The notes: generated by a model from the sequence alone, not told the origin. 40,276 nucleotides of DNA from Muribaculaceae bacterium (GCA_029058745.1 JAIDXM010000024.1:1-40276), one strand, 5' to 3'. Counted from the first letter of the stretch, positions 17,776 through 26,873 are shown. Numbers and translations: made by a program.

Positions 17776-19257
17776 ATGAAACGAATTGTATTTTTTGTCA
17801 CGCTGTTCGTGATGACAGCCGTGGCGAGAGGGAGCGTGGTTTATGATGTCAGGGCGTATGGAGCCGTGGGAGATGGCAAGACGCTTGATTCACCTGCAAT
17901 CAACAAGGCTATCGAGGCGGCTTATGACGCCGGTGGCGGGGAGGTGTATTTGCCTGCGGGGGCATATCTCAGCGGAAGCATACGTCTGAAATCGAACATT
18001 AATCTTCATCTCGGCGCCGGGAGTGTGATTGTGGCCGCGCCGGCGGAGATGAAGGCATATGACGAAAGTGAGTCGTTCGGAGGCTTCCCGGAATATCAGG
18101 ACGGGGGGCACACATATTTCCATAATTCCCTTATATGGGCCGAGGGCCAGGAAAATATCTGGATTACAGGCCAGGGGATGATAGACGGAGTGGGACTCAC
18201 GAAAAAGGACACGGAGAAAGCCGGGAATGTGCAGGGTGGTTCCATAGGCACCGGCGACAAGTCGATTGCCCTCAAGCTATGCCGGAATGTCACCATTCGA
18301 GACATCACCATTTTCCGGGGTGGCCATTTCGCTATAATAATGACAGGATGCGAGAGGGGGACAATCGACAATGTCACAATCGACACAAACCGTGATGGCA
18401 TAGATATCGACTGTTGCAAATATATAACGGTATCCAACTGCAAGGTCAACACGCCAAGCGACGACGCCATAGTGTTGAAGAGTTCATATGCCTTGAAAAA
18501 GCCGGTGATGTGTGAGCATATTTCCGTCACGAATTGCCATGTGACCGGCTATAAGCTGGGAACACTGCTTGACGGCACATATGTGCCTGAGAAAGTGAAT
18601 TGGGTGTGCGGGCGTTTCAAGCTTGGCACAGAGTCAAACGGAGGGTATCGCGACATAACATTGTCCAACTGCACTTTCAATTATTCGAGCGGACTTGCCT
18701 TCGAGGAGGTTGACCAAGGCACAATGGAGAATATATCCGTGAGCAATGTGACGATGAATCATGTCCATCATTACCCCATATATATCACCACCGGTTGCAG
18801 AAACCGTGGCCCTAAGGAAGTGACGCGTCGGTCAACTGCAGGAGACATACAGATTTCCAATGTCGTGGCACAGGATTGCGATTCCCTGTGTTCAATCATA
18901 ATAACCGGTATGCCGGATGAGCCGATACGGAACGTCTGGCTCAATAATATCCGGTTGCATTACCGAGGCGGCGGCACGAAGGACATGGCTTATAGGGAAT
19001 ATCGGGAACAGGGCACTCATTATCCCGAACCTAAGTTTGCGGGTCCCACCCCGGCCTATGGCCTGTTTGCCCGCCATGTCGAAGGGCTTCACGTCAACGA
19101 CATCACGTTCAGCTATGCTGTTCCGGAATATCGTCCCGCGATAGTGCTTGTGGATGTCAAGGACTATACGCTCAGAGGAGTTGACGCGCCAACGGAGGAT
19201 GGGGTAGCGGTAGTAATGTCGGATTCCGGGTCTGTGCCTTCATCGCGTGGCTTGTGA
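17776..19257 (+). CDS. Glycoside hydrolase family 28 (polygalacturonase/rhamnogalacturonidase-like), secreted
   Basis: The 493-residue protein begins with a signal peptide (MKRIVFFVTLFVMTAVARGS), then the GH28 opening YDVRAYGAVGDGKTLDSPAI, and continues as a right-handed beta-helix. The catalytic aspartates are in NRDGIDID and SDDAIVLKSS, corresponding to the NTD and DD motifs. A GRFKLGTESNGGYRD stretch stands where RIK-type motifs occur. The histidine of the usual GHG motif is not evident. It probably cleaves pectin or rhamnogalacturonan fragments in the periplasm. It lies 45 bases after ftcD. No SusC/SusD pair is near, so it is not part of a complete polysaccharide locus in this window. Confidence 0.85.
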   Translation: MKRIVFFVTLFVMTAVARGSVVYDVRAYGAVGDGKTLDSPAINKAIEAAYDAGGGEVYLPAGAYLSGSIRLKSNINLHLGAGSVIVAAPAEMKAYDESESFGGFPEYQDGGHTYFHNSLIWAEGQENIWITGQGMIDGVGLTKKDTEKAGNVQGGSIGTGDKSIALKLCRNVTIRDITIFRGGHFAIIMTGCERGTIDNVTIDTNRDGIDIDCCKYITVSNCKVNTPSDDAIVLKSSYALKKPVMCEHISVTNCHVTGYKLGTLLDGTYVPEKVNWVCGRFKLGTESNGGYRDITLSNCTFNYSSGLAFEEVDQGTMENISVSNVTMNHVHHYPIYITTGCRNRGPKEVTRRSTAGDIQISNVVAQDCDSLCSIIITGMPDEPIRNVWLNNIRLHYRGGGTKDMAYREYREQGTHYPEPKFAGPTPAYGLFARHVEGLHVNDITFSYAVPEYRPAIVLVDVKDYTLRGVDAPTEDGVAVVMSDSGSVPSSRGL

Positions 19258-19293
19258 CGGCGGTGAAGTGATGGGCCTCTGTCGAGTGTCATA

Positions 19294-19341
19294 TCATAAA
19301 AAGGGCTTCTCCAGCATTGGCGGGAGAAGCCCTTTTTATGA
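19294..19341. terminator. 19-bp perfect-stem bidirectional terminator
   Basis: Arms at 19294-19312 and 19323-19341 are perfect complements with a 10-base loop. It sits between the convergent GH28 and QueD-like genes, and both flanks carry a poly-A/poly-T step. Confidence 0.9.
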
Positions 19342-19357
19342 TGTGACTTATCGGAGG

Positions 19358-19924
19358 TCATGGCTTCTTGTAGCCACATTTCTCACATACCCCTTCCTCG
19401 TTGAGGGCGATGCCGCAGAGAGGGCAACGTTCCACAGAGCCGGCGGGTGTGTATTCCTGGGATGCCGCGTTGTCGCCGCTTGTGAATGTTATTTTTGATA
19501 TATTCAGTTTGTCTTTAAGCAGGCTATACACAATCTTAATCATCCCTTCCACGGTCATCGTCTCCTTTGTGACCACCAGGCGCGCGTCCGGATATGCGAT
19601 GGCAAGGTCATTCTTGAATGCGGGGCCTTTCAGAAGGTTCTGCGGATGTCCGTCCTTGATTCCCTGCTTCTCATAGACTCCGATGATGGCTGGCAGGAGA
19701 GGGTCGTCTTCACGTAATACGAGAGCGTGGTCGAAGTTTTTCAGCAGGTTCCAGGCTGTCTTTTTGATTTCGTTACACGGGAACACCATGTTCACTCCGG
19801 GATTGATGGAATCCTCCACCTCGATTGTAAGGGTGCCTGTGTGGCCGTGGAGGTACTGTGCCTCCCCTTTGAATCCAAGGAAGCGATGGGCATACTGCAG
19901 GGTGAATGTTGTGATACTTTTCAT
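19358..19924 (-). CDS. 6-pyruvoyl-tetrahydropterin synthase/QueD-like protein with C-terminal zinc ribbon
   Basis: The first ~150 of 188 residues match the T-fold of QueD/PTPS. There is the zinc-binding histidine YAHRF near residue 12, the LHGHTGTLTIEVE pair of histidines, the late-domain glutamate region and TFTSGDN. QueD normally has a catalytic cysteine shortly before the HGH; here that stretch (FKGEAQY) has none. The C-terminus adds a zinc ribbon, CPLCGIALNEEGVCEKCG. It may be a queuosine- or pterin-pathway enzyme variant or a binding protein. Sporadic Bacteroidales QueD-like proteins exist, but I cannot assign the reaction. Confidence 0.7.
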   Translation of the reverse strand: MKSITTFTLQYAHRFLGFKGEAQYLHGHTGTLTIEVEDSINPGVNMVFPCNEIKKTAWNLLKNFDHALVLREDDPLLPAIIGVYEKQGIKDGHPQNLLKGPAFKNDLAIAYPDARLVVTKETMTVEGMIKIVYSLLKDKLNISKITFTSGDNAASQEYTPAGSVERCPLCGIALNEEGVCEKCGYKKP

Positions 19925-20165
19925 AATTCAATAAAATGTTTGAATATTTAGAGAATAAGCCTGTAGGATATGTCCTGAGAGCGTCGGGCCGATGACGGTC
20001 CCGAATCAAAAGGCTTTGTCTTGAAAACAAAATGCCGTTTGCCGTGGTTTTCTAAACAAATGTTATCTTTAGAAGTAGGACTGAAAAAATATGTGAACAC
20101 TCCCGCCCGGGAGAACGGAAATGGAGTCCAGACCATTTCCCAACATATGATTAGATGAATTTTAT

Positions 20166-22139
20166 ATGAAGGAAAAAGAGAATAACGGAGCCGGAGAGAG
20201 CAGTCTCCGCAGGGTCACGGCGGCCTCGCTGCTGGTGGCACTGGGGATTGTGTTCGGCGACATAGGCACTTCTCCCTTGTATGTCATGAGAGCCATCTTG
20301 GGGGTGAATCCAGATTTTACGCCGGATTATATTATCGGGGCAGTGTCGTGTGTGATATGGACGCTGACGTTGCAGACTACAGTCAAGTATGTGGCGATTG
20401 CACTTCGGGCCGACAATAGGGGAGAGGGAGGTATCCTTGCCTTGTATGCCCTTGTGAAGCGGCATAGTCCGGGATGGCTCTATCTTCTGGCCGCAATAGG
20501 GGCCGGGGCTTTGATCGCTGACGGAGTGATTACGCCGGCGATAACGGTGACTTCCGCTGTAGAGGGGTTGAAGGCTGTCAGCCCGTCGGCTCCCGTCAAG
20601 CCGATTGTCATCGCTATAATCACTATGATTTTCCTGGCACAGCAGTTTGGCACTTCTGCCATAGGGAAGGGCTTCGGGCCGTTCATGCTCGTATGGTTTC
20701 TGACCCTCGGCATAATAGGGGGCTTGAATATTCATTGCGACTATTCTATTCTCAAGGCATTCAACCCCTGGTATGCCGTAAGGCTGCTTGTGTCGTCGCC
20801 GGAGTGGTTTCTGATTTTAGGTGCGGTGTTCCTTTGCACCACAGGAGCGGAGGCGCTTTATTCCGATCTCGGACACTGTGGCCGCCGGAATATAACCGCC
20901 ACGTGGATATTTGTCAAGACGGCTCTGATTCTGAATTATCTTGGGCAGGGAGCGTGGATTATATCACAAAGTCCCGGCTCGATTTCTCCGGACACGAACC
21001 CTTTCTACGCCGTTATGCCGGCGAAAATGATATTGTTCGGGGTCATAATCTCGACAGGGGCGGCCATAATTGCCAGTCAGGCTCTCTTGAGCGGGGCTTT
21101 CACGATATTTGGGGAGGCGATGAATCTGAACCTGTCACCACGGTTCCGCATCAAATATCCCACAAGGCTGAAAGGGCAGCTCTATATCCCGTCGGTCAAT
21201 TGGGCTCTTTATATAGGATGTATCTTGACGATATTGATTTTCGGGGATTCCACCGGAATAGAAGCCGCCTATGGGCTTGCCATCACAATAACGATGCTCA
21301 TGACTACAGTGTTGCTTGCTTTCTATATGCGCCACAAAGGCGTCGGGAAAATATTGACAGGGTTATTCTCGTTCGTGTTTATGGGTATAGAGGGTGTTTT
21401 CTTTGCGGCCAATCTGTCGAAATTCATGCATGGCGGCTGGTACACGATTCTGTTGGGTGGGATAATATGCGCTGTTATGATTGTGTGGTATAAGGCTACG
21501 ATGACGAGAAACCGTTATATTGATTTCTCTGATATCAGTGAATCCCTCCCTTTGGTTCGCGACATAAAGAAGGATGCCACGGTGCCTTATTATGCATCCA
21601 ACCTGGTGTATCTCAGCAAGTCCCCGGAGCTTGGAGTGGTAGAGCATAAGTTGCTTTATTCCATTGTCAACAAGGGTCCGAAACGTGCCGACCATTACTG
21701 GATTCTCCATATCGAGCAATGCGATGATCCGGATATTCTCAGCTATTCTTATAAGGTGCTTGTGCCTGACACATTGGTGTGTGTCAAGCTGAGTGTCGGA
21801 TTCAGGGTGCAGCCACGTATCAGCGCATACCTTCGTCAGATTGTCGAGGACATGACTGAGAAAGGGGAGATACGCCTCACGAGCAGCCATCCGTCGCTTG
21901 CATCAAGAGGGATTCCCGGAAATTTCAGGTTTGTGATGATACACAGGGTTTTCTCTCCCGACAGTAATTGCAAGTGGAGCGACACTGTGATGATGATGCT
22001 TCATTCGGTGATAAGAAAAGCCGGAGTCTCTGAGGAGAGTGCCTACGGACTTGACACCAGCATAGTCGATGTTGAGACAGTGCCGCTGATTATCAATACT
22101 GTCCCGTCGAGGCGTATAGAACATCTTGAAGAGGATTAG
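20166..22139 (+). CDS. kup: Kup-family potassium uptake transporter
   Basis: This 657-residue inner-membrane K+/H+ symporter has the family signature LGIVFGDIGTSPLYVMR at residues 22-38 and ADNRGEGGILALYALVKR in the first cytoplasmic loop. About twelve hydrophobic segments end near residue 440, followed by a ~200-residue soluble C-terminal domain. Length is normal. It is a single gene with a strong downstream hairpin. Confidence 0.95.
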   Translation: MKEKENNGAGESSLRRVTAASLLVALGIVFGDIGTSPLYVMRAILGVNPDFTPDYIIGAVSCVIWTLTLQTTVKYVAIALRADNRGEGGILALYALVKRHSPGWLYLLAAIGAGALIADGVITPAITVTSAVEGLKAVSPSAPVKPIVIAIITMIFLAQQFGTSAIGKGFGPFMLVWFLTLGIIGGLNIHCDYSILKAFNPWYAVRLLVSSPEWFLILGAVFLCTTGAEALYSDLGHCGRRNITATWIFVKTALILNYLGQGAWIISQSPGSISPDTNPFYAVMPAKMILFGVIISTGAAIIASQALLSGAFTIFGEAMNLNLSPRFRIKYPTRLKGQLYIPSVNWALYIGCILTILIFGDSTGIEAAYGLAITITMLMTTVLLAFYMRHKGVGKILTGLFSFVFMGIEGVFFAANLSKFMHGGWYTILLGGIICAVMIVWYKATMTRNRYIDFSDISESLPLVRDIKKDATVPYYASNLVYLSKSPELGVVEHKLLYSIVNKGPKRADHYWILHIEQCDDPDILSYSYKVLVPDTLVCVKLSVGFRVQPRISAYLRQIVEDMTEKGEIRLTSSHPSLASRGIPGNFRFVMIHRVFSPDSNCKWSDTVMMMLHSVIRKAGVSEESAYGLDTSIVDVETVPLIINTVPSRRIEHLEED

Positions 22140-22159
22140 CCGTTTGATATATGTAGTTG

Positions 22160-22216
22160 ACAAAAATGTGCATTGTGCTTGATTGTCTGCAAATCAAACA
22201 CAATGCACATTTTTGT
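22160..22216. terminator. 18-bp perfect-stem bidirectional terminator
   Basis: Arms at 22160-22177 and 22199-22216 are perfect complements. TTGATT (22179-22184) and AATCAA (22192-22197) extend the stem inside. It separates the convergent kup and flavin reductase-rubrerythrin genes. Confidence 0.9.
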
Positions 22217-22229
22217 GATTTAGGTCGCT

Positions 22230-23411
22230 TTAATAATTCTCAGCCCTCACTTCGAAATAGCTTTGGGCATGGAAGCATACGGGGCACACTTCCGGGGCTT
22301 CGGTGCCGATGCAGATATGTCCGCAGTTTCGGCATTCCCACACAGTCACCCCACTCTTGCGGAACACCTCATGTGCCTCCACGTTCTCAAGGAGTTTACG
22401 GTAGCGTTCCTCATGAGTCTTCTCGATTGCCGCTACGCCACGGAATTGTTTTGCGAGGTCGTGAAATCCTTCAGCGTCAGCGTCCTTTGCGAAACGGTCG
22501 TACATGTCGGTCCATTCATAGTTTTCACCCTCTGCGGCGTGTAGGAGATTCACTGCGGTGTCCTGGCTGACTCCTCCGAGTGCCTTGCACCATAGCTCGG
22601 CATGTTCCTTCTCGTTTGCGGCGGTATGTTCAAATATTGCGGCAATCTGCTCGAATCCGTTTTTGCGGGCCACCGATGCGAAGTATGTGTATTTGTTGCG
22701 TGCCATACTTTCACCTGCGAAGGCTTCCTGAAGGTTCTTTTCTGTCTGTGTGCCGGAATACTGGTTGGTAGGGTGGTCGCTCACATTATCGTTGACAGTT
22801 ACTTTCTCGAAGTCAGAAGCCGGATGTTTGCATATTGGACATACGAAGTCATCCGGAATCTCGTCGCCGGTATATTCATAGCCGCACACCTTGCAACGCC
22901 ATACGGTGTGTCCCGAACCGGCGGATGATGCTTGAGCCGGTTTGGGCTTGATATTATCCAGATAATAGCTGTAGGTGGCGGAGACCACATCGTTGAGAGT
23001 CGCCATTTCAGTTATTTCCCCGATGAACATCATGTGGGTGCCAAGGTCGATACTTTTTGACACTTTGACACTGAAATATGAGTTTGTGCCCAATGTGACT
23101 GCAAGAGTTCCGTTCTCAAGACGTTTTATATCGGAGAAATCCTTGAATTTATCCACGTCGCGGCCGGATTGGAACCCAAATCTCTGGAACAGACTGAAAT
23201 CGGCTTTCTGACTGATGACGGATACTGTGAATTTATTGGTTTTCTGAATCATCTCACAGGTGAGAGAACTCTTGTTCAGGCAAACGGATGCCTGGTTTGG
23301 AGTGCATGTCACCTGCTCAAATGTGTTGGAAATACAACCGTTGTCACGGCCGTCTGAATTAGCTGTGACAATATAGAGGCCATAAGGGATTTTGAATAGC
23401 GGATTGTCCAT
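22230..23411 (-). CDS. Flavin reductase-rubredoxin-rubrerythrin fusion protein
   Basis: This 393-residue protein fuses an electron path to its terminal oxidoreductase. Residues 1-155 form a flavin reductase-like FMN-binding split barrel ([20 protein letters not shown], and [12 protein letters not shown]). Residues ~168-205 are a rubredoxin ([19 protein letters not shown], then CPICKHP). From ~222 there is a full rubrerythrin: [47 protein letters not shown], and a second rubredoxin (CRNCG, CPVC). Hrb-type flavin reductase-rubredoxin proteins donate electrons to peroxide- or oxygen-reducing partners, so the fusion may let NAD(P)H drive peroxide reduction in one chain. Its rubrerythrin part is closely similar to the product of 14693-15235. 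Confidence 0.9.
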   Translation of the reverse strand: MDNPLFKIPYGLYIVTANSDGRDNGCISNTFEQVTCTPNQASVCLNKSSLTCEMIQKTNKFTVSVISQKADFSLFQRFGFQSGRDVDKFKDFSDIKRLENGTLAVTLGTNSYFSVKVSKSIDLGTHMMFIGEITEMATLNDVVSATYSYYLDNIKPKPAQASSAGSGHTVWRCKVCGYEYTGDEIPDDFVCPICKHPASDFEKVTVNDNVSDHPTNQYSGTQTEKNLQEAFAGESMARNKYTYFASVARKNGFEQIAAIFEHTAANEKEHAELWCKALGGVSQDTAVNLLHAAEGENYEWTDMYDRFAKDADAEGFHDLAKQFRGVAAIEKTHEERYRKLLENVEAHEVFRKSGVTVWECRNCGHICIGTEAPEVCPVCFHAQSYFEVRAENY

Positions 23412-23519
23412 GATTACATAATGTTAAATAAGGAGTCACACTGTGTGATTCCACTATTATAACATGCTCTTTTTCCGGTTTGTTTACTATCTTCAAGGTT
23501 ATGGATGCCCTTTTGAGAT

Positions 23520-24014
23520 CTATTTTCCGTATAGTGTGTCAGGTTCGGCGGCTTCTGATTCCGTTCCGGTGTGGCAAGAGGCATTGTCATATGACGTGCC
23601 GGTTATATTGGAGTATAGGTTGCGTAGGGTTTCTGCCTGTAAGGCTTTCGTCTTGACTTCGCATTCCCAGACCCGGACCACTCTCCATCCGGCCAGTTCA
23701 AGTTCTATGTTGTTGGCATAGTCGCGTGCGTAATTCATAGCTATTTTATGTCGCCAGAAATATTCATTTGATGTCGGGAGTCGGAAATGCTTGCACCCTT
23801 CATGCCCATGCCAGAAGCAACCGTCGATGAAAACGACTGTCTTGTATTTTCTCAGCACAATGTCCGGGGTCCCAGGCAGTTTGCGGACATTGACCCGATA
23901 GCGCAAGCCTCTGGAGAAAAGATACTTCCGCACAATCATCTCCGGCTTTGTGTCTTTCCCCTTGACTGCCGCCATGCAACGGCTTCGCTGTTCCGGTGTC
24001 ATCTTGTCTGCCAT
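23520..24014 (-). CDS. vsr: Very short patch repair-type endonuclease (Vsr)
   Basis: The ~164-residue protein matches the Vsr fold. MTPEQRSRCMAAVKGKDTKP opens it, and RYRVNVRKLPGTPDIVLRKY with TVVFIDGCFWHGHEGCKHF carries the catalytic Asp/His and zinc-binding Cys/His positions. WRVVRVWECEV follows. Vsr nicks next to T:G mismatches that arise by deamination of 5-methylcytosine. I place the start at 24014 (MADKMTPEQ); seven upstream codons are in frame. No cytosine methyltransferase or restriction gene is beside it, so its modification partner is elsewhere or lost. Confidence 0.9.
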   Translation of the reverse strand: MADKMTPEQRSRCMAAVKGKDTKPEMIVRKYLFSRGLRYRVNVRKLPGTPDIVLRKYKTVVFIDGCFWHGHEGCKHFRLPTSNEYFWRHKIAMNYARDYANNIELELAGWRVVRVWECEVKTKALQAETLRNLYSNITGTSYDNASCHTGTESEAAEPDTLYGK

Positions 24015-24294
24015 AATCCTATAACAAGATTTCACTTGTTTTTATTGCGATTTGTCGGTGGGTGTGGATATTATAGGCTTGCCCGATGTTTCCGGGTGTT
24101 ATTGAATGCCGGCTGTGCGTCTGGCAAGGGAGTAGGCCTTTACGGTAGCTTTCAGGATTTTGTGGATTCCTGATAATAATTTTATCATTGTGTCGTAATA
24201 CAGTTATATGGAAATTGTTAAGTATGTGTGCTGAATTAAGTGTCGTATAAAATTATGAAATATGCGGATGAAACTTTGGATTCGGATTATGGCG
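24015..24294. other. Non-coding stretch between vsr and repeat cluster
   Basis: About 280 bases with no supported ORF, RNA or strong hairpin. Together with the repeats that follow it makes a ~600-base gene-free interval. Confidence 0.4.
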
Positions 24295-24539
24295 CTATGG
24301 GCTAATGGCATATCGGATTTATGGAACCGACCGATGTAGGGACATGCCTTCGGCATGTTTGATTGCGTTCCGGTTCTGTAAATGCCGGAATATCAGGTGG
24401 GAACCTTGACACATGCCAAAGGCATGTCCCTACATTGAGAGGATTTCCACGTTGAGCGGATTCCTGCATTGGCCGGTTGTTCATACCTATGGGCTAATGG
24501 CCTATCGGATTTATGGAACCGACCGATGTAGGGACATGC
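24295..24539. repeat. MITE/REP-like intergenic repeat cluster
   Basis: A 53-base direct repeat (24295-24347 and 24487-24539) differs at a single base. From the first copy, a 15-base terminal inverted repeat ATGTAGGGACATGCC (24334-24348) pairs with 24421-24435, bounding a 102-base MITE-like unit. Inner hairpins ACATGCC-TTC-GGCATGT and ATGCC-AAA-GGCAT add structure. The second direct copy ends inside the same inverted-repeat arm, so it looks like a truncated neighbour element. No transposase is nearby. Confidence 0.75.
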
Positions 24540-24610
24540 ACAAATACTTTCTGTATCGATTATAACAACAAATTTTTGGGTTAAATATCAAATTTTACTT
24601 TTGAACTGCA

Positions 24611-25108
24611 ATGAGAAGAGCTATCGTCATCGGGTGTCCGGGTGCCGGCAAGAGCACGTTCGCCCGCAAACTTTCAGCGAAGACAGGTTTGACGCTTCAT
24701 TATCTTGACATGATTTGGCATCGTCCTGACCGTACTGTAATCGGCCGAGAGGAGTTCGACCGACGATTGGCTCAACTTGTGGCAGAAGATGAATGGATTT
24801 TAGATGGGAATTATGCACGTACCCTTCCTGTCAGGCTGGCTTGCTGTGATATGGTGTTCTATTTCGATTTGCCTCTGGAGGAATGCATAGAGGGTGCAAA
24901 ATCGCGGTTGGGTAAGGAGCGTGCCGATATGCCATGGACTGATGATGACCTGGACCCGGAATTCCTGCAATGGATTATAGACTTCCCTCGTAATGTTGTT
25001 CCTGAAATAGAGCGTCATCTGAAAAATATAGATAAAACCATAATTCGATTCCATTCAAGAATGGAGGCCGATGAATTTCTGGATTCATCGCTCACCTTGC
25101 ATGATTAG
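24611..25108 (+). CDS. P-loop AAA/adenylate kinase-like protein (FlaR-type topology modulation family)
   Basis: This 165-residue protein has a Walker A at residues 8-16 (GCPGAGKST), then KLSAKTGLTLHYLDMIWHRP, a lid-like ADMPWTDDDLD region and a kinase-like C-terminal helix. This matches the small NMP-kinase-like family often labelled 'DNA topology modulation protein FlaR'. Substrate is unknown; nucleoside or small-molecule phosphorylation is plausible. It stands alone just after the MITE-like cluster. Confidence 0.75.
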   Translation: MRRAIVIGCPGAGKSTFARKLSAKTGLTLHYLDMIWHRPDRTVIGREEFDRRLAQLVAEDEWILDGNYARTLPVRLACCDMVFYFDLPLEECIEGAKSRLGKERADMPWTDDDLDPEFLQWIIDFPRNVVPEIERHLKNIDKTIIRFHSRMEADEFLDSSLTLHD

Positions 25109-25319
25109 CGCTTTTCCATAAGGGTGTATGGGTTCCATAGTCGTGAATTCTTTTTGCAAGGATTGCAGACTATACTTGGAAAGACAAACAAAACATGCGC
25201 ATATTCCATGTTATAATCGGGAATTGTTGCATCAGATGTCGCTATTGCCGGTTATACTCGGTGGATGATGCGCAAGGAAGGGGAATGCTGAGTGACGCAA
25301 TTACTTGTTACGATCTCTT

Positions 25320-26351
25320 CTACACAACCCGGATTGCGGTTTTGATAACGCTCTCTTCTCTCTTTGCGAACAGGTCGTAGGCTTCTTGAATACGGCTGAG
25401 AGGGTAGTGGTGGGTTATCAGGTGTGAGGTGTCGATCTTTCCTTCAGAAATCAGTTGCATGATTTTGTCGCAGTCGCAGGCATCGACACCGCCGGTCTTG
25501 AAAGTCAGATTCTTGCCATACATCCATGGCAGAGGTAATATCTGTTCTTTCTCGTAGAGCGCGACAATCGTGACGATGGCATTCGGACGGGCACAGCGCC
25601 ACGCGAGTTCGAATGTGTCCTCTCCGCCGGCAACCTCAATTACGCGGTCGGCCCGGCGGTTATCAGTCAGTTCATCAAGCTCTCCATCACACTCCTGAGG
25701 CTCGACGATACAGACTTCAGGATAATGCCTACGCACGAACTCGCGGCGGCTCTCGTCAGCTTCACAGACAACTATCTGCCGTGGATTATATAGCTGCACA
25801 CATTCGAGAGTGCATAACCCGGTTGGTCCGGCTCCGATGATCAGCACCGTGTCTTCTTCTGAAATCTCTGAAATCTTGGCTGCCCAATAACCTGTGGCGA
25901 GAATATCACCGACAAACAGAGCCTGCTCGTCACTCACGTTACATGGAATTGGAGTAAGGCCATTGTCGGCGTACGGCACACGGACATACTCCGCCTGGCC
26001 GCCATCGATGCGACACCCCAACATCCAACCGCCGGACGTGCAGTTGTTGACAAAGCCCCGTTTGCAATAGAAGCACTCTCCGCAAAATGTCTCGACATTC
26101 ACGGCGACCCTGTCGCCCGGTTTGACCTTGGTGACTTCAGGACCGACGGTTTCGACTACGCCCACTAACTCATGTCCCACAGTAATGCCCACCTCTGCCT
26201 GAGGCACCGCCCCATGCAGAATATGCAAATCCGAAGAGCAGATACTCGAGAGAGTGACCTTCACAATGGCATCCTTCGGCTCCAGAATCCCCGGTTTCGG
26301 TTTCTCAATCAGCTCAAACCTTCCCGGTGCGGTATATGTCAATGCTTTCAT
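25320..26351 (-). CDS. Zinc-dependent alcohol dehydrogenase (MDR superfamily)
   Basis: This 343-residue medium-chain dehydrogenase has the catalytic zinc cysteine C38 in SSICSSDLHILHG, the GHELVG motif, the four structural-zinc cysteines in CGECFYCKRGFVNNC, and the NAD-binding loop VLIIGAGPTGLC. It oxidises an alcohol, or reduces an aldehyde or ketone, with NAD(P). The arrangement resembles the threonine/alcohol dehydrogenase-like group; the substrate is not readable. It marks the left edge of the accessory island and has a complete promoter at 26438-26468. Confidence 0.9.
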   Translation of the reverse strand: MKALTYTAPGRFELIEKPKPGILEPKDAIVKVTLSSICSSDLHILHGAVPQAEVGITVGHELVGVVETVGPEVTKVKPGDRVAVNVETFCGECFYCKRGFVNNCTSGGWMLGCRIDGGQAEYVRVPYADNGLTPIPCNVSDEQALFVGDILATGYWAAKISEISEEDTVLIIGAGPTGLCTLECVQLYNPRQIVVCEADESRREFVRRHYPEVCIVEPQECDGELDELTDNRRADRVIEVAGGEDTFELAWRCARPNAIVTIVALYEKEQILPLPWMYGKNLTFKTGGVDACDCDKIMQLISEGKIDTSHLITHHYPLSRIQEAYDLFAKREESVIKTAIRVV

Positions 26352-26437
26352 ATCATATCACTTCTTTGGAAATAGATTCTATCTGTGCCGATATTGTAAT
26401 TGCTTGCCGGCATTTTATTATTCATTGATGATGTTTA

Positions 26438-26468
26438 CAAATTTAGTGAGATTATTCGTTCTGCCAAA
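26438..26468 (-). promoter_or_regulatory. Complete promoter of the zinc alcohol dehydrogenase
   Basis: On the minus strand TTTG (26468-26465) and TAAATTTG (26445-26438) are 19 bases apart, an ideal match to the -33/-7 pattern. The predicted leader is about 80 bases. Confidence 0.7.
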
Positions 26469-26654
26469 ATAATTCTGGAATAAAGACTTTGAATGAGGCG
26501 CGAATCACTCGGTCGATTATAGTGACAAGCACCCCGGACGCTGATGACGTTCGGGGCGCTCCGGGATATTTTCATGTCTGTTTCTCGCTCTTGAGGTTGG
26601 GATTTCTCATTCTCAAGGCGCTTTCGATGTGGCTTATAGTGCAAATGAGTCACA

Positions 26655-26873
26655 TCATATGCGATCCAATTGCAGGAATGCCATGTTAATACATCCCATA
26701 GCGTTGAGGTCAACGCCATATTTCGACTTGAAGGCGGCGGCAACCTTTGAAGAGTTTGAGCTGTTGATACTCACTATCGGGAACATGGTGCTGATTTCTA
26801 CCGACATTCCCGGCTCAATACATTGTCCTGCCCTATAGCAGGGATTCTTTACGCTGATTCTATAAAGTGGCAT
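26655..26873 (-). CDS. DUF6140-like small protein, copy 1
   Basis: This 72-residue protein begins MPLYRISVKNPCYRAGQCIE and continues PGMSVEISTMFPIVSIN, with KYGVDLNAMGCIN near the end. Two more members are in the window: a truncated copy at 27717-27938 and a diverged one at 36655-36876. All share the opening M-[AP]-[LF]-YR[IV] and the phrase GMSVEI[SN]. I associate this pattern with the uncharacterised Bacteroidales family DUF6140. It has no signal peptide or membrane segment and is probably a small beta-rich protein. Its -7 box (TAATTTTG, 26911-26918) abuts the terminator of the upstream gene. Confidence 0.7.
   Translation of the reverse strand: MPLYRISVKNPCYRAGQCIEPGMSVEISTMFPIVSINSSNSSKVAAAFKSKYGVDLNAMGCINMAFLQLDRI

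Noticed and set aside
18135..18395. ORFs inside the GH28 gene in other frames
   Set aside because: They are shadows of a strongly supported gene.
24295..24539. CRISPR array
   Set aside because: Only two direct copies exist, with a long unique interval and inverted repeats; no cas genes are present.
25109..25319. 61-codon plus-strand ORF overlapping the dehydrogenase 3' end (25195-25380)
   Set aside because: It has no plausible ribosome site or terminator, overlaps the alcohol dehydrogenase, and has odd composition. The interval holds no feature I can support.
26435..26743. 102-codon minus-strand ORF between the dehydrogenase and DUF6140-like genes
   Set aside because: It overlaps the DUF6140-like gene and the alcohol dehydrogenase promoter and has no protein-like pattern. 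A short GC-rich hairpin near 26532-26557 is more likely a terminator.
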